A stretch of DNA of 64,000 nt from Niabella sp. (lineage in GTDB: Bacteria > Bacteroidota > Bacteroidia > Chitinophagales > Chitinophagaceae). Every line of letters starts with the position of its first letter. Within the stretch, counting starts at the first letter, position 1. Where the stretch lies: assembly GCA_017744795.1 (NCBI GenBank), contig JAGIAQ010000002.1:1-64000 (forward strand), written 5' to 3'. Under the pieces are notes generated by a model. The model searched no databases and was not told the origin of the DNA. It saw only the letters and a list, made by a program, of their open reading frames with translations. This document shows, piece after piece, positions 51,559-60,770 of this stretch. The translations under genes and the position numbers were made by a program.

Positions 51559-53118
51559 TTATGATACTGCCTTTGTATTCCGCAACGACAACAACCATCC
51601 CACTCCGAAAATCGTCAGCGTACCTACTACAATCACCATATTAATATGCAGCCCGATCTTTAAATAGGCATAAGCAGGGGGTATTTTCGACGAAAAGGTA
51701 AACCAAAGGATCACCAGCACGCCTGCTATGACTGCTATAGCCGCCTGTCCACTCGTAGTTCTTTTACTGATCAGTCCCAGCAAGAATAATCCCAGCATCC
51801 CCCCGGAAAAAATACCGGACAGCTCCCACCACACATCCAGCACACTTTTAATACCCAGCATGGCCAGTCCGGTACCCAAACCGATCAGTCCAAAAATAAC
51901 CGTGCCCCAGTACAGGATGTTTAATTCTTTTTTCCCTTCCGCTGCAGGATCAAAATAGCGTTTGTAAATATCCTTTGTAAACACCGTGGCGCAGGCATTC
52001 ATCCCCGAACTGATCGTGCTCATCCCGGCAGATAAAATAGCGGCGATGATCAATCCCAAAAATACCTGTGGGATCTTATACACCATAAAATGCGGCATCA
52101 CCTTATCGCCATAATCTGCGGGTTGCAGGGAGGCGGCCAATGTATTGATTGCTGATGGTGACGCGCCCGAACCCAGACGCTCCGTTGCCACCATGCGCGT
52201 GATCTCCGTCGTCAGTTCCGGGTGCTGCTGGTAATAGGCAAAAAGGGAGGTACCAATAATAAAGAATAGTAACGATGCCGGCACATACATCGCTACGCAT
52301 AGCCAGATGGATTTCTTCGCTTCGGTGCTGTTCATCGCCGTATGATAGCGCTGCACATAGTTTTGATCCATTCCAAAATTATTCAGGTTGATAAAAAAGC
52401 CGTATAATAAGATCACCCAAAAACCGGATTTTGTCAGATCAAAAGAAGCATCCCCCAGGCTGAATTTATGGTTCGCTTTTCCAATAGCAACTACCTTTTC
52501 GATACCACCGGGAATCTCTCTTAAAACAAGATAAAGGATCAGCAAGGCTCCCAGGGTTTTCAAAATGCCTTGTACCACTTCCGTCCAGATCACGGCTTCC
52601 ATCCCGCCCATCACCGTATAAATGATGATACAGATGCCCATTACCACCATAATGGAAGCCATCGAAAAGCCCAGCAATGCCTGCAGACTTAATGCCATTC
52701 CAAAAAACACCGATCCCATTCGGGCAAATTGCGTAAGCACAAAACAGATCACCGCATAGGTGCGCGCCCAGGGGCCGAAGCGTTTTTCAAAATGAGTATA
52801 GGCCGATACTTCGCCGGTGCTCCGGTAAAAGGGTACAAAATATTTAGCGGCAAATATTGCTGCAAAAGGCATGGAGATGCTGAATACAAAAGCGTTCCAG
52901 TTCGACCCAAAAGCCTTTCCCGGCACACCCAAAAACGTATTGCTGCTCAAAAAAGTAGCATAGATGGAAAGCCCGATGGCCCAACCCGGGATACGGCCCG
53001 ATGCCTTGGTAAACTGATCGGCGCTTTTATTCTTTTTAGAAAAATAAAAGCCGATCCATACCATCGCGGCCAGGTACAGCAGAATAATGATCAGGTCCAG
53101 CAGGGGTATATGTTTCAT
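51559..53118 (-). CDS. sodium:solute symporter (SSS family), second copy
   Basis: An inner-membrane sodium symporter of 519 residues with about 13 membrane segments. The start MKHIPLLDLIIILLYLAAMVWIGF and the following KASGRIPGWAIGLSIYATFLSSNTFLG, then SAGMSTISSGMNACATVFTKDIY, place it in the group that contains sialic-acid and other sugar-acid transporters. It is clearly different from the symporter at 40625. It lies 12 bases after the sialidase-like gene and is the last gene of the second minus array. Confidence 0.92.
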   Translation of the reverse strand: MKHIPLLDLIIILLYLAAMVWIGFYFSKKNKSADQFTKASGRIPGWAIGLSIYATFLSSNTFLGVPGKAFGSNWNAFVFSISMPFAAIFAAKYFVPFYRSTGEVSAYTHFEKRFGPWARTYAVICFVLTQFARMGSVFFGMALSLQALLGFSMASIMVVMGICIIIYTVMGGMEAVIWTEVVQGILKTLGALLILYLVLREIPGGIEKVVAIGKANHKFSLGDASFDLTKSGFWVILLYGFFINLNNFGMDQNYVQRYHTAMNSTEAKKSIWLCVAMYVPASLLFFIIGTSLFAYYQQHPELTTEITRMVATERLGSGASPSAINTLAASLQPADYGDKVMPHFMVYKIPQVFLGLIIAAILSAGMSTISSGMNACATVFTKDIYKRYFDPAAEGKKELNILYWGTVIFGLIGLGTGLAMLGIKSVLDVWWELSGIFSGGMLGLFLLGLISKRTTSGQAAIAVIAGVLVILWFTFSSKIPPAYAYLKIGLHINMVIVVGTLTIFGVGWLLSLRNTKAVS

Positions 53119-53130
53119 ATAGCTATCTTA

Positions 53131-54252
53131 TTAATCGTCCGTTACTTTTCCCTTGGTCGCAAGGCCCCCCGGCCATTTTTTATTTTTTATGGGCGTCAGT
53201 TTCAACTTCGACGGATCAATCTTTACATATTTTATTCGCTGCCGGCGCCAGGTATATACAATATGCACCATACCGTCTTTACCCTGGATCACCGATGGAT
53301 AGGAATACTGGCTAATGGGCGAATCTTCCAGTACCAGCGCCGCATACCAGTTTTTACCGTCCTTTGAAACAGCTACGTTCAGCGGGGTTCTTGGTCCTTT
53401 CCCTTTTACCCAGGTGGAGTCCGGCAATACATGATTGTACACCAACAACTGGCGACCATCTTTTAATGTTACCGCATCTGTTCCCGAATTATTATTCGGC
53501 AAATCCAAGGCGGTCATGTGCGACCATGTTTTCCCCTGATCCTTGCTCCAGCTTTGATAAATAACGGTATTTCGTGTGCGCCCCAGCGCCTGCAATGATC
53601 CATTTTTATATTTTAAAATAGAAGGTTGAATAGCTGAAAAGGTTTTCCCGTCATTAATGGGTGCTGATTTTGTCCAGGTATACCCCCAGTCCTTTGTGTA
53701 TTCAAAATGCACTTTCCATCCTCCTACTTCTGTGCTGGACGGACAAACCAATACGCCGTTAATCAATTCAGGCTTGTTTTTAATAGGTCCCAAATAGCCG
53801 TCGGGCAAGGCTTCCCGCGGGCTCCAGGTTTTACCATTATCCTTTGAGCGCTTCATCCAGCCAGTCCACCCCGCCACATTGGGCCCTATTTTATAAAACA
53901 ACAACAACTCTCCTGTAGGGGCATAATACAACACCGGATTATAACAGGCGTAACGGGTAGAATCATTCAGTATCCCATCGGCGACTAGCTGAGGCGCCGT
54001 CCATTTGTTGTTGACCAGGCGGCTGGTCCAGATGCAAACATCTTTATACCCTTCCCGGGTGCCACCAAACCAGGCAGCGATCAGTCCATCAGGCGTTGCG
54101 GCAATAGTAGAGGCATGCGCCTGCGGGAAGGAAGCCGTATCATAAATAAATTCATCTACCAGGATGCCCTCTTTCCAGCGGTTGGTTTGCGCTGTGGCTA
54201 ATGCCGTTATAAACAAAAAACAAATGGTCAACAGATTTATTTTTTTCATCAT
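53131..54252 (-). CDS. sialidase-like six-bladed beta-propeller protein
   Basis: A secreted protein of 373 residues (signal peptide ending ALATAQ). Four Asp-box-like motifs appear: SKDNGKTWSP, TKDWGYTWTK, SKDQGKTWSH and SKDGKNWYA. The FPQAHASTIAATPDGLIAAWFGG start and YSYPSVIQGKDGMVHIVYTW are typical of BNR/sialidase-family proteins in pectin loci. Whether it cleaves sialic-acid-like sugars (for example Kdo or Dha in rhamnogalacturonan II) is not known. Confidence 0.85.
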   Translation of the reverse strand: MMKKINLLTICFLFITALATAQTNRWKEGILVDEFIYDTASFPQAHASTIAATPDGLIAAWFGGTREGYKDVCIWTSRLVNNKWTAPQLVADGILNDSTRYACYNPVLYYAPTGELLLFYKIGPNVAGWTGWMKRSKDNGKTWSPREALPDGYLGPIKNKPELINGVLVCPSSTEVGGWKVHFEYTKDWGYTWTKSAPINDGKTFSAIQPSILKYKNGSLQALGRTRNTVIYQSWSKDQGKTWSHMTALDLPNNNSGTDAVTLKDGRQLLVYNHVLPDSTWVKGKGPRTPLNVAVSKDGKNWYAALVLEDSPISQYSYPSVIQGKDGMVHIVYTWRRQRIKYVKIDPSKLKLTPIKNKKWPGGLATKGKVTDD

Positions 54253-54288
54253 CGTTATTTATTATTTATCGAAGTTGTTTAGCTTTTT

Positions 54289-54414
54289 AACCACATAGGC
54301 ACATAGGATACGATAGATCGCAGGAAACATAAAAACACAGTAGCTATGTTCACCGCCACGGCGGTGCATCTATGCTGCCTTAAGCGCTATGCTTTCTACT
54401 GTATCTATGTGGTT
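54289..54414. repeat. 'aaccacatag...ctatgtggtt' intergenic repeat
   Basis: 126 bases bounded by the exact inverted pair AACCACATAG and CTATGTGGTT, with an inner CACCGCCACGGCGGTG palindrome. It lies between the DUF3826 and sialidase-like genes. Confidence 0.65.
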
Positions 54415-54459
54415 TAAATTTAGTTTATCCTTTTTTCCTCAGCTACAGTGCGGGCGGCA

Positions 54460-55104
54460 TCAACCCTTTTTCTTTGCCTTCTCTGCCTTTACCTTATCCA
54501 CATAGTTCTTAAACAACTGTCTCCAATTGCGACCGTTACTGTTGAGGTATTGTTCGCATTTTGTTTTATAGATCTCAAATATAGCAGAGATCTCTTTCAT
54601 ACTTTTATAATCGACCGCCTGTTCCCGTGCCTGTTCCAGGTTTTTCAGGATGGCGGTTCGTTCTGTTTCTGTAAGGTCGGGCACGATAGCTTCATATCCT
54701 TTTAAAGTAAAAGCGACCTTCCCGATCGTGTATTGATCCAAAATATACGTAACCTGCTCCGGATTGAGTTCTGTAGTTAAAACTTGCATCAATGCCGTAT
54801 GAATTGCCGCCGGTTTTGATGAGCAGACGATTATCTGCCGGTCCATATTCGACAATTTATTACCCGTGGCAGGGTTAATTCCTTCCGGCACCAACGTATA
54901 TGGATGCGTATTATGCCAGTCTATCACCGCCTTTAGATGTGTTACTATTGCCTGCTGTACCCGTTTCGCTTTTGCCTTGTCCGCTAAGGTTAAACCATCT
55001 GTCCAGCGCTGTGCCTTCTGTTGCACTTCATCCGTCCCGCCCGCGGATTGGGCATTTGCTTTACAGCATAGCAATACTAAGCAAAACCATAAAATATTTT
55101 TCAT
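54460..55104 (-). CDS. DUF3826 protein
   Basis: A secreted protein of 214 residues with a signal peptide (MKNILWFCLVLLCCKANAQ). Recognised by WTDGLTLADKAKAKRVQQAI, WHNTHPY and the long middle QVTYILDQYTIGKVAFTLKGYEAIVPDLT. DUF3826 proteins recur beside rhamnogalacturonan enzymes in Bacteroidota; their activity is unknown. The C-terminus is lysine-rich. It starts 4 bases after the GH78 stop. Confidence 0.85.
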   Translation of the reverse strand: MKNILWFCLVLLCCKANAQSAGGTDEVQQKAQRWTDGLTLADKAKAKRVQQAIVTHLKAVIDWHNTHPYTLVPEGINPATGNKLSNMDRQIIVCSSKPAAIHTALMQVLTTELNPEQVTYILDQYTIGKVAFTLKGYEAIVPDLTETERTAILKNLEQAREQAVDYKSMKEISAIFEIYKTKCEQYLNSNGRNWRQLFKNYVDKVKAEKAKKKG

Positions 55105-55108
55105 CTTT

Positions 55109-57829
55109 CTATTTATTAAGGATTGCTTTAAAAGAATATATACCGCTTCCCAATTCCAGGCGGGTTACCTCAGCCTTTCCCTCTGCTTTTCCATTCACCG
55201 GATTGCCCGACTCAGTTATTTCCCTGGACGGGATCACCACCGATGCCGATGCATTTGCCGGAATCGCAACATTCCAGGTTAAACTATTTCCGGTACGCTT
55301 CCAGGCACTTTTAATGCTGCCATAAGGTGAATCATAGGAAGCTGTAACAGAATCCAACCCTTTTACAAAAACCGGCTGCATCCGGATCTTTTTAAATGCC
55401 GGAGCCGCAGGGTCTGTTTGAATACCCGCCAGGTCTTCAAAGCTCCAGGTGATCAGGTCGCCCAATAACATCACATGGTTCTGCGAATTCATTTGCGGAT
55501 TGGCGGTATTGCCGTTCCACAATTCCCATATAGTTGTGGCACCCTGCTCCACCATATAGCCCCAGCTGGGATAGGTTGTATTTATTGCCAATGTAAATGA
55601 CGCATCCGGGTACCCAAATTCTGTAAGCCCGCGCAGCAGCCACTGCGTACCGATAACGCCGGTGCTAATATGCATATTGTCCCGCTTCAATTTTTCTATC
55701 AGCCGGTTTTTAACCGCTGTTATTTGAGCTTCCGGCACCATTCCAAAATACAAAGCCAGCAGGTTCGCTGTTACCGTGTTGTTATCGTAATGATCTCCGT
55801 TTTTGAGGAATGTTTTATTAAACGCTGTTTTTATACGGACCATTAATTGATCATAGCCCCTTACATCACCCGGTTTACCGGCAAGCACCGCAAACCGCTT
55901 CATCGTTTCCAGCAGTCGATAATAATAGGCACTGGCCATCAGCGTTCCATCAGTATTGCGCAGCGAATCTTTAGAACGAATCAATTCCAGGCTTTCCGGG
56001 GGCACGCACCAATCCCCGTATTTATCCTTTGTGATGAGGTCATTCTTCATATACTTTCGCTGCATATAGTTCATCCACTTTTTCATGGAGGAATAATGCT
56101 TTACGACCGGCTGCTGATCTCCGTATTGCCGGTACAACATATCCGCTACCAGGATATAAGCCGCAGGCCAGGTAACATTATCGCTATAATAATTCCAGAA
56201 GGCTGGTGCCACATCAGGGATTGCTCCGTCTTTTGTTTGTGATTGTTCAATATCATCCAGCCATTTAGCATAGAGAGTGGCATTGTCAAAAAGAAAACTT
56301 TCACCCAGTGCACCCTGTGTGCGATCGCCCAGCCAGGGCTGCCGCTCATTCCGCTGCGGGCAATCCACCGGCATCCCTTTATAATTGGATGCAATACCCC
56401 ACCAGGCATTCTTTAGAATCTGGTTGAGCGTTGCGTTAGACGTTATTAGCTGTCCTGTTGTTTGCATCTGGTCAAAAACCAGCTGCCCTTCAAAGTCGTT
56501 AACATCCGGCGTGCCTGGCCACCCGCTTATTTCCACATATCGAAAACCATGATATACAAATTGCGGATGCCAAACTTCTTCTCCATCTCCCTTTACGGTA
56601 TAAACATCTGTTGCCCTTGCATCCCGGAGATTGGCTACATATAACGTTCCATCAGGTTGTAAACTTTCACCAAAACGCATTTTTACCTTGTCTCCTTTTT
56701 TACCGCTCACTTTAATTTGCAGCCAACCGGCAAAATTCTGGCCCATATCCAAAATGTAAACTCCACCTTTTAATTTATTGATCGACTTCGGCTGAATTCT
56801 TTCCATCACTTTCATAGAGGGGTTAGGCTGTGGCTGCACTTTGCCCAAAGGCGCTTTAACAAGTTGCGGCTGCATCCACCTAGCATCATTATAGTTTACC
56901 GACGACCAGGCACCCAGCTCTTTTGTGGCGTCATATTCCTCACCATCATATTCGTTATTAGTACGGATAGGTCCGTCTGCCGTAAACTTCCAGCTTTGAT
57001 CTGAAACGATTGTTTCTTTGCTTCCGTCTTCATAAATAATATCCAATTGAAGCAACAGTTTCGGAAAACCAAAATTATTTATTTTATACGGCTTATAATT
57101 TTGACGCATGGTGAAGAAGCGGCCATTGCCTACTACCACGCCCATTGCATTTTTACCGGCACTAATATGCTCCGTAACATCGTACGTATTACTTAATACA
57201 GACTTACGATAATCGGTTGGAGCCGGTGTCAGCACTGCATCCCCTATTTTTTTGCCATTGATCATTAACTCGTACATACCCAGCCCCACAATATTTACAA
57301 AAGCCTTTTTAATTTTTTTGGAGACCGGAAATTCTTTTCTAAAATATCTTGCCGAAAGCCGTGACCAGGTTGTAATACTATCCCATGCGAAACTTCCGTC
57401 GTAGCCAATCCATTTTGCTTTCCAGTCAGACGGATTTACAAATCCAACGGTAAAAAATACAGGCTTACTCCAGGTTTCTTCGCCTTTGTTTGTAACAGAT
57501 TTTACCTTTACATAATAATAACGGTTTGATTGCAATGAACTGCCTTTGAAAGGCACAAACAGCGTGTTATCACTATTCACTGTTCCGGACGACCACACAT
57601 CACCCCTATTCTTTTCAAGCGCTGCTTTAGAGCTTGCAACCAATATTTCATAGGCAGTCTGTTTTACATCTCTTTTATCAGAGCTTAATTGCCAGCTAAA
57701 GCGTGGTTCCAAAGTAGCAATACCAATCGGCGAAGCCAGCTGCTCCACCGTAAGATTTTGCACCTGAAGCTGGGCCCGGGCAAAAAAAGCAAGTCCGATA
57801 AAAAACAGCATAAATCTGAACCGCATCAT
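55109..57829 (-). CDS. GH78 alpha-L-rhamnosidase
   Basis: A secreted rhamnosidase of 906 residues, with the canonical GH78 layout. A short signal peptide (FMLFFIGLAFFARAQ) is followed by an N-terminal beta-sandwich (LQVQNLTVEQLASPIGI; FSWQLSSDKRDVKQTAYEI). A CBM67-like module comes next (about 170-330: GLGMYELMINGKKIGDAVLTP). The (alpha/alpha)6 domain carries DCPQRNERQPWLGD at about residue 490, the general-acid region, and TTIWELWNG. ATG 57829 is chosen over a TTG at 57832. It is 6 bases after the GH2 gene. Confidence 0.93.
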   Translation of the reverse strand: MMRFRFMLFFIGLAFFARAQLQVQNLTVEQLASPIGIATLEPRFSWQLSSDKRDVKQTAYEILVASSKAALEKNRGDVWSSGTVNSDNTLFVPFKGSSLQSNRYYYVKVKSVTNKGEETWSKPVFFTVGFVNPSDWKAKWIGYDGSFAWDSITTWSRLSARYFRKEFPVSKKIKKAFVNIVGLGMYELMINGKKIGDAVLTPAPTDYRKSVLSNTYDVTEHISAGKNAMGVVVGNGRFFTMRQNYKPYKINNFGFPKLLLQLDIIYEDGSKETIVSDQSWKFTADGPIRTNNEYDGEEYDATKELGAWSSVNYNDARWMQPQLVKAPLGKVQPQPNPSMKVMERIQPKSINKLKGGVYILDMGQNFAGWLQIKVSGKKGDKVKMRFGESLQPDGTLYVANLRDARATDVYTVKGDGEEVWHPQFVYHGFRYVEISGWPGTPDVNDFEGQLVFDQMQTTGQLITSNATLNQILKNAWWGIASNYKGMPVDCPQRNERQPWLGDRTQGALGESFLFDNATLYAKWLDDIEQSQTKDGAIPDVAPAFWNYYSDNVTWPAAYILVADMLYRQYGDQQPVVKHYSSMKKWMNYMQRKYMKNDLITKDKYGDWCVPPESLELIRSKDSLRNTDGTLMASAYYYRLLETMKRFAVLAGKPGDVRGYDQLMVRIKTAFNKTFLKNGDHYDNNTVTANLLALYFGMVPEAQITAVKNRLIEKLKRDNMHISTGVIGTQWLLRGLTEFGYPDASFTLAINTTYPSWGYMVEQGATTIWELWNGNTANPQMNSQNHVMLLGDLITWSFEDLAGIQTDPAAPAFKKIRMQPVFVKGLDSVTASYDSPYGSIKSAWKRTGNSLTWNVAIPANASASVVIPSREITESGNPVNGKAEGKAEVTRLELGSGIYSFKAILNK

Positions 57830-57835
57830 CAATTA

Positions 57836-60607
57836 CTATTTTGAATTAAAGTTAAACCACAATGTCATCTTTAATGCCCTGCCTGGATCTTTATCATAGT
57901 CATAATAAATATTATCCAACCCCATGGGTCCGGTCGTTTCCCGGGTTTGCGTTTTATTGCCAATAGACGGGATCGCCTGCATAAAAGAAATATCTCCTTT
58001 TGGAAACCAAGGCTCATAGTTATGCCAGGGGTCTGTTTTCCATTTGGCTGAATATAACCGCAGGAAAAGGTCTTCCGTTTCAGTCGCTACCGTAAAGCTT
58101 TGCGCACCGCTGTTAAACTGTCCATAATAAAAGCCCGAATAATATCCTTTAAACTCCGGATAGTTCCAGGTTTCCCCGGTTTCAGTATTATTATATTTTT
58201 TATTCCAGATACCCAGAGAAGTCCCCTGCATCCGGTTGCGCCATACCCGGTACGGACCATTGCCCATATAAGTTACCGAGCGCATTTCCTTTTCCGGAAA
58301 ATCAAAATTGACTCCCAGCATTTTTGTATGTAAAGAATCGGGGAAATAATTCACCTGCAGTTCCACCCACCCATTGGTATGAATAGTCCATTGAAGGGTA
58401 TTAAAACTCGCCTTTTTATGATACGCAGAAGCCAGTACCAGGTTTTTAGCCGAATCATAATGATAGGACAGCTCTGCAAAATTGGTAGCGCCGCCGGCGA
58501 TCACCGGGCCGTTCGATAAAGGAAGCACTCCTTTATTATTCTGAACTCCTTTTAATAAGCCATCAGCTTTATTGAACGTCAACGTAATTTCACCCACACG
58601 CACTTTATAAAGCTCCCCCACAGTTGTAATAGTAACCGGTTGCCCGGAAATATTCTTATTTACTAGTGCCCCGGCAATTTTAGCAGGCCGGCTGATCGGG
58701 AAGCTCCAGGTAAACAGTTCCTGCTTATGATTATCTGTAACCGTTATGTACAGTACATCGTAGCTATTCCAGACATCTGGCAGGTTCATCTTTAAAACAC
58801 CTTTATCCCCGGGCGCTATCGAAGGTGCTTTTGAAACACCGGTTATTGCCGTTTCTTTTCCAAACGACAGCTTTGCCAGTTTCCAGCTAAAGCTGCATTG
58901 GTCCAGGTTGGTGTACAAATACCGGTTTTCAATAGTAAACCGGCCATCAAACTCCGGCGTAAGCTCCTTTCGCTCAAAATATACCGGGCTCCATATTTGT
59001 TTTACTGCATAAAAACTTCCCTCTTTTTCGTGATGCGGCCCTACAATACCATCCGCAGCATTTCCCTTATTCGTATCCAGTGAATCATTCAGATCTTTAC
59101 GCACTACGGCCTGGTCCGAAAAATCCCATAAAAACCCACCTGCATGTAACGGATCCCGCCACATTTTCTCCCAGTAATCTTCCAGCCCTGCCCCATGGCC
59201 ACCGTCGTATTGTCCGTGCAAAAATTCCGTCGGCAGTACAATATCATGACCATTATCATAATTACCCACACCATAATTATATTGACGGTAATGCTGTGTT
59301 TCAATACCGTTGAACAATTGCCAGGGATGTACCACCGGCCGCTGCTGGATGTCGAAACTTGTAAATAATGAATCCAGGTCAAAGTTGTGCCCCCCCTCAT
59401 TTCCATTCGACCACAACACAACCGAAGGATGGTTCGCATCATGATCAATCATCTCCTTTAATAATTTTGTTCCCGTTGGCGTATCATAATGCCCGTGCCA
59501 GCCCGCCAGCTCATCCATCACAAACAATCCCAATGAATCACATACATCCAAAAAATGCCCGTCCGGCGGATAATGGCTCATCCGCACTGCGTTCATATTC
59601 ATTTCTTTTATCAGCAGCACATCCTCAATACTGTTCTGCAGGCTCATAGTGCGACCGGTCTCCGGCCGGAACGAATGCCGGTTGATCCCTTTGAATTTTG
59701 CTTTGACACCATTGATGTAGATACCGTCACGCTGTCTTAATTCAACGGTTCGGAATCCAAATTTTTGTACAACCTGGTGCACTGGCTGTCCATTTTTAAA
59801 CAACGTAAAAACTACCTTGTAGAGACTGGGGGCTTCGGGGTTCCAGGATTTTATGGCAGGAACGAGGACATGAGCAAAGAATGTTCCGCTGTTTACATGC
59901 GCAACATTAACTGCATCATGCGCCGCCACCTTTTTATTTCCACTATCGTAAATTTCAAAAAGCATGCGTTCCTTGTCAGATGCATTGGTTCGCACTGCTG
60001 CAGTAAATATACCTTCTGCACCGGCATTGATCTTTACACTATTAATATGCGTTTGCGGCAATGCCTCTAACCACACGGGCCGGAAGATGCCACCAAAGAT
60101 CCAGAAATCGCCCTTGCGCTCTGCCGCATTTACCGATTCATTCGCCGAGTGTTTGGCCACCGTTACTTCCAGCAGGTTCTCTTTACCGTATTTCAATAAT
60201 TTGCTGATGTCGTATCGAAAAGCATAAAAAGCCCCCTGATGTATGGGACCGGCCGACTTCCCATTCACCTTTACTTCCGCATCAGTCATTACGCCTTCAA
60301 AAACAATATTGATCACTTTATTTTTCCAGCCATTGGGCACCGTAAAGCGGCGTTTATACAAGCCCTTTTCTTTTCCTTTGGCGCTGTCCTTCGCAAACCC
60401 ATAATTATATTTCCCAAACCCCTGCAGCTCCCAGCAGGAGGGCACTCCAATGCTGGTCCATTTATTGGCATTCATCCCCCCTGTGCAATAAAAATCCCAT
60501 TGCACCGGATCATTGTTTCCCTTACCAGACAGATACTGTACTTCCGTTTGCTGCGCATATGTTTGCGTTGCAAGGAATAAAAAAAGTAAACAAACAATTC
60601 GCTTCAT
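57836..60607 (-). CDS. GH2-family glycoside hydrolase
   Basis: A secreted retaining beta-glycosidase (923 residues; signal peptide ending ATQTYAQQ). Layout: jelly-roll N-terminus with GVPSCWELQGFGKYNYG, Ig-like domain, TIM barrel, then C-terminal Ig/supersandwich domains. The acid/base is Glu404 in LWSNGNEGGHN and the nucleophile is probably Glu461 in PTEFLHGQY. Members cleave beta-galactose, beta-glucuronic acid, beta-galacturonic acid and others; the choice cannot be made from sequence. In an operon with GH78 and DUF3826. Confidence 0.9.
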   Translation of the reverse strand: MKRIVCLLFLFLATQTYAQQTEVQYLSGKGNNDPVQWDFYCTGGMNANKWTSIGVPSCWELQGFGKYNYGFAKDSAKGKEKGLYKRRFTVPNGWKNKVINIVFEGVMTDAEVKVNGKSAGPIHQGAFYAFRYDISKLLKYGKENLLEVTVAKHSANESVNAAERKGDFWIFGGIFRPVWLEALPQTHINSVKINAGAEGIFTAAVRTNASDKERMLFEIYDSGNKKVAAHDAVNVAHVNSGTFFAHVLVPAIKSWNPEAPSLYKVVFTLFKNGQPVHQVVQKFGFRTVELRQRDGIYINGVKAKFKGINRHSFRPETGRTMSLQNSIEDVLLIKEMNMNAVRMSHYPPDGHFLDVCDSLGLFVMDELAGWHGHYDTPTGTKLLKEMIDHDANHPSVVLWSNGNEGGHNFDLDSLFTSFDIQQRPVVHPWQLFNGIETQHYRQYNYGVGNYDNGHDIVLPTEFLHGQYDGGHGAGLEDYWEKMWRDPLHAGGFLWDFSDQAVVRKDLNDSLDTNKGNAADGIVGPHHEKEGSFYAVKQIWSPVYFERKELTPEFDGRFTIENRYLYTNLDQCSFSWKLAKLSFGKETAITGVSKAPSIAPGDKGVLKMNLPDVWNSYDVLYITVTDNHKQELFTWSFPISRPAKIAGALVNKNISGQPVTITTVGELYKVRVGEITLTFNKADGLLKGVQNNKGVLPLSNGPVIAGGATNFAELSYHYDSAKNLVLASAYHKKASFNTLQWTIHTNGWVELQVNYFPDSLHTKMLGVNFDFPEKEMRSVTYMGNGPYRVWRNRMQGTSLGIWNKKYNNTETGETWNYPEFKGYYSGFYYGQFNSGAQSFTVATETEDLFLRLYSAKWKTDPWHNYEPWFPKGDISFMQAIPSIGNKTQTRETTGPMGLDNIYYDYDKDPGRALKMTLWFNFNSK

Positions 60608-60636
60608 TTCGTTTTAATTTTGTCGGCTTCAGCGCT

Positions 60637-60676
60637 CCTATCGTCTTCCTTGTGTCACACTCTTCAACTACAGTAC
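60637..60676. repeat. intergenic repeat, family C (copy 4)
   Basis: CCTATCGTCTTCCTTGTG then TCACACTCTTCAACTACAG; resembles the copies at 19130 and 27667. Lies between the esterase and GH2 genes. Confidence 0.45.
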
Positions 60677-60770
60677 AAGTCCCGGCAATTCTTATATCAC
60701 AATTAATAAACAGAAAAGCGGAAAGTTTTTATTGCTGTTAATTTACCGTCTTATCGCCTTCCCGGCCCAT

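Noticed and set aside
54866-55325. Overlapping plus-strand frames across DUF3826 and GH78
   Set aside because: Antisense shadows of two well-supported genes.
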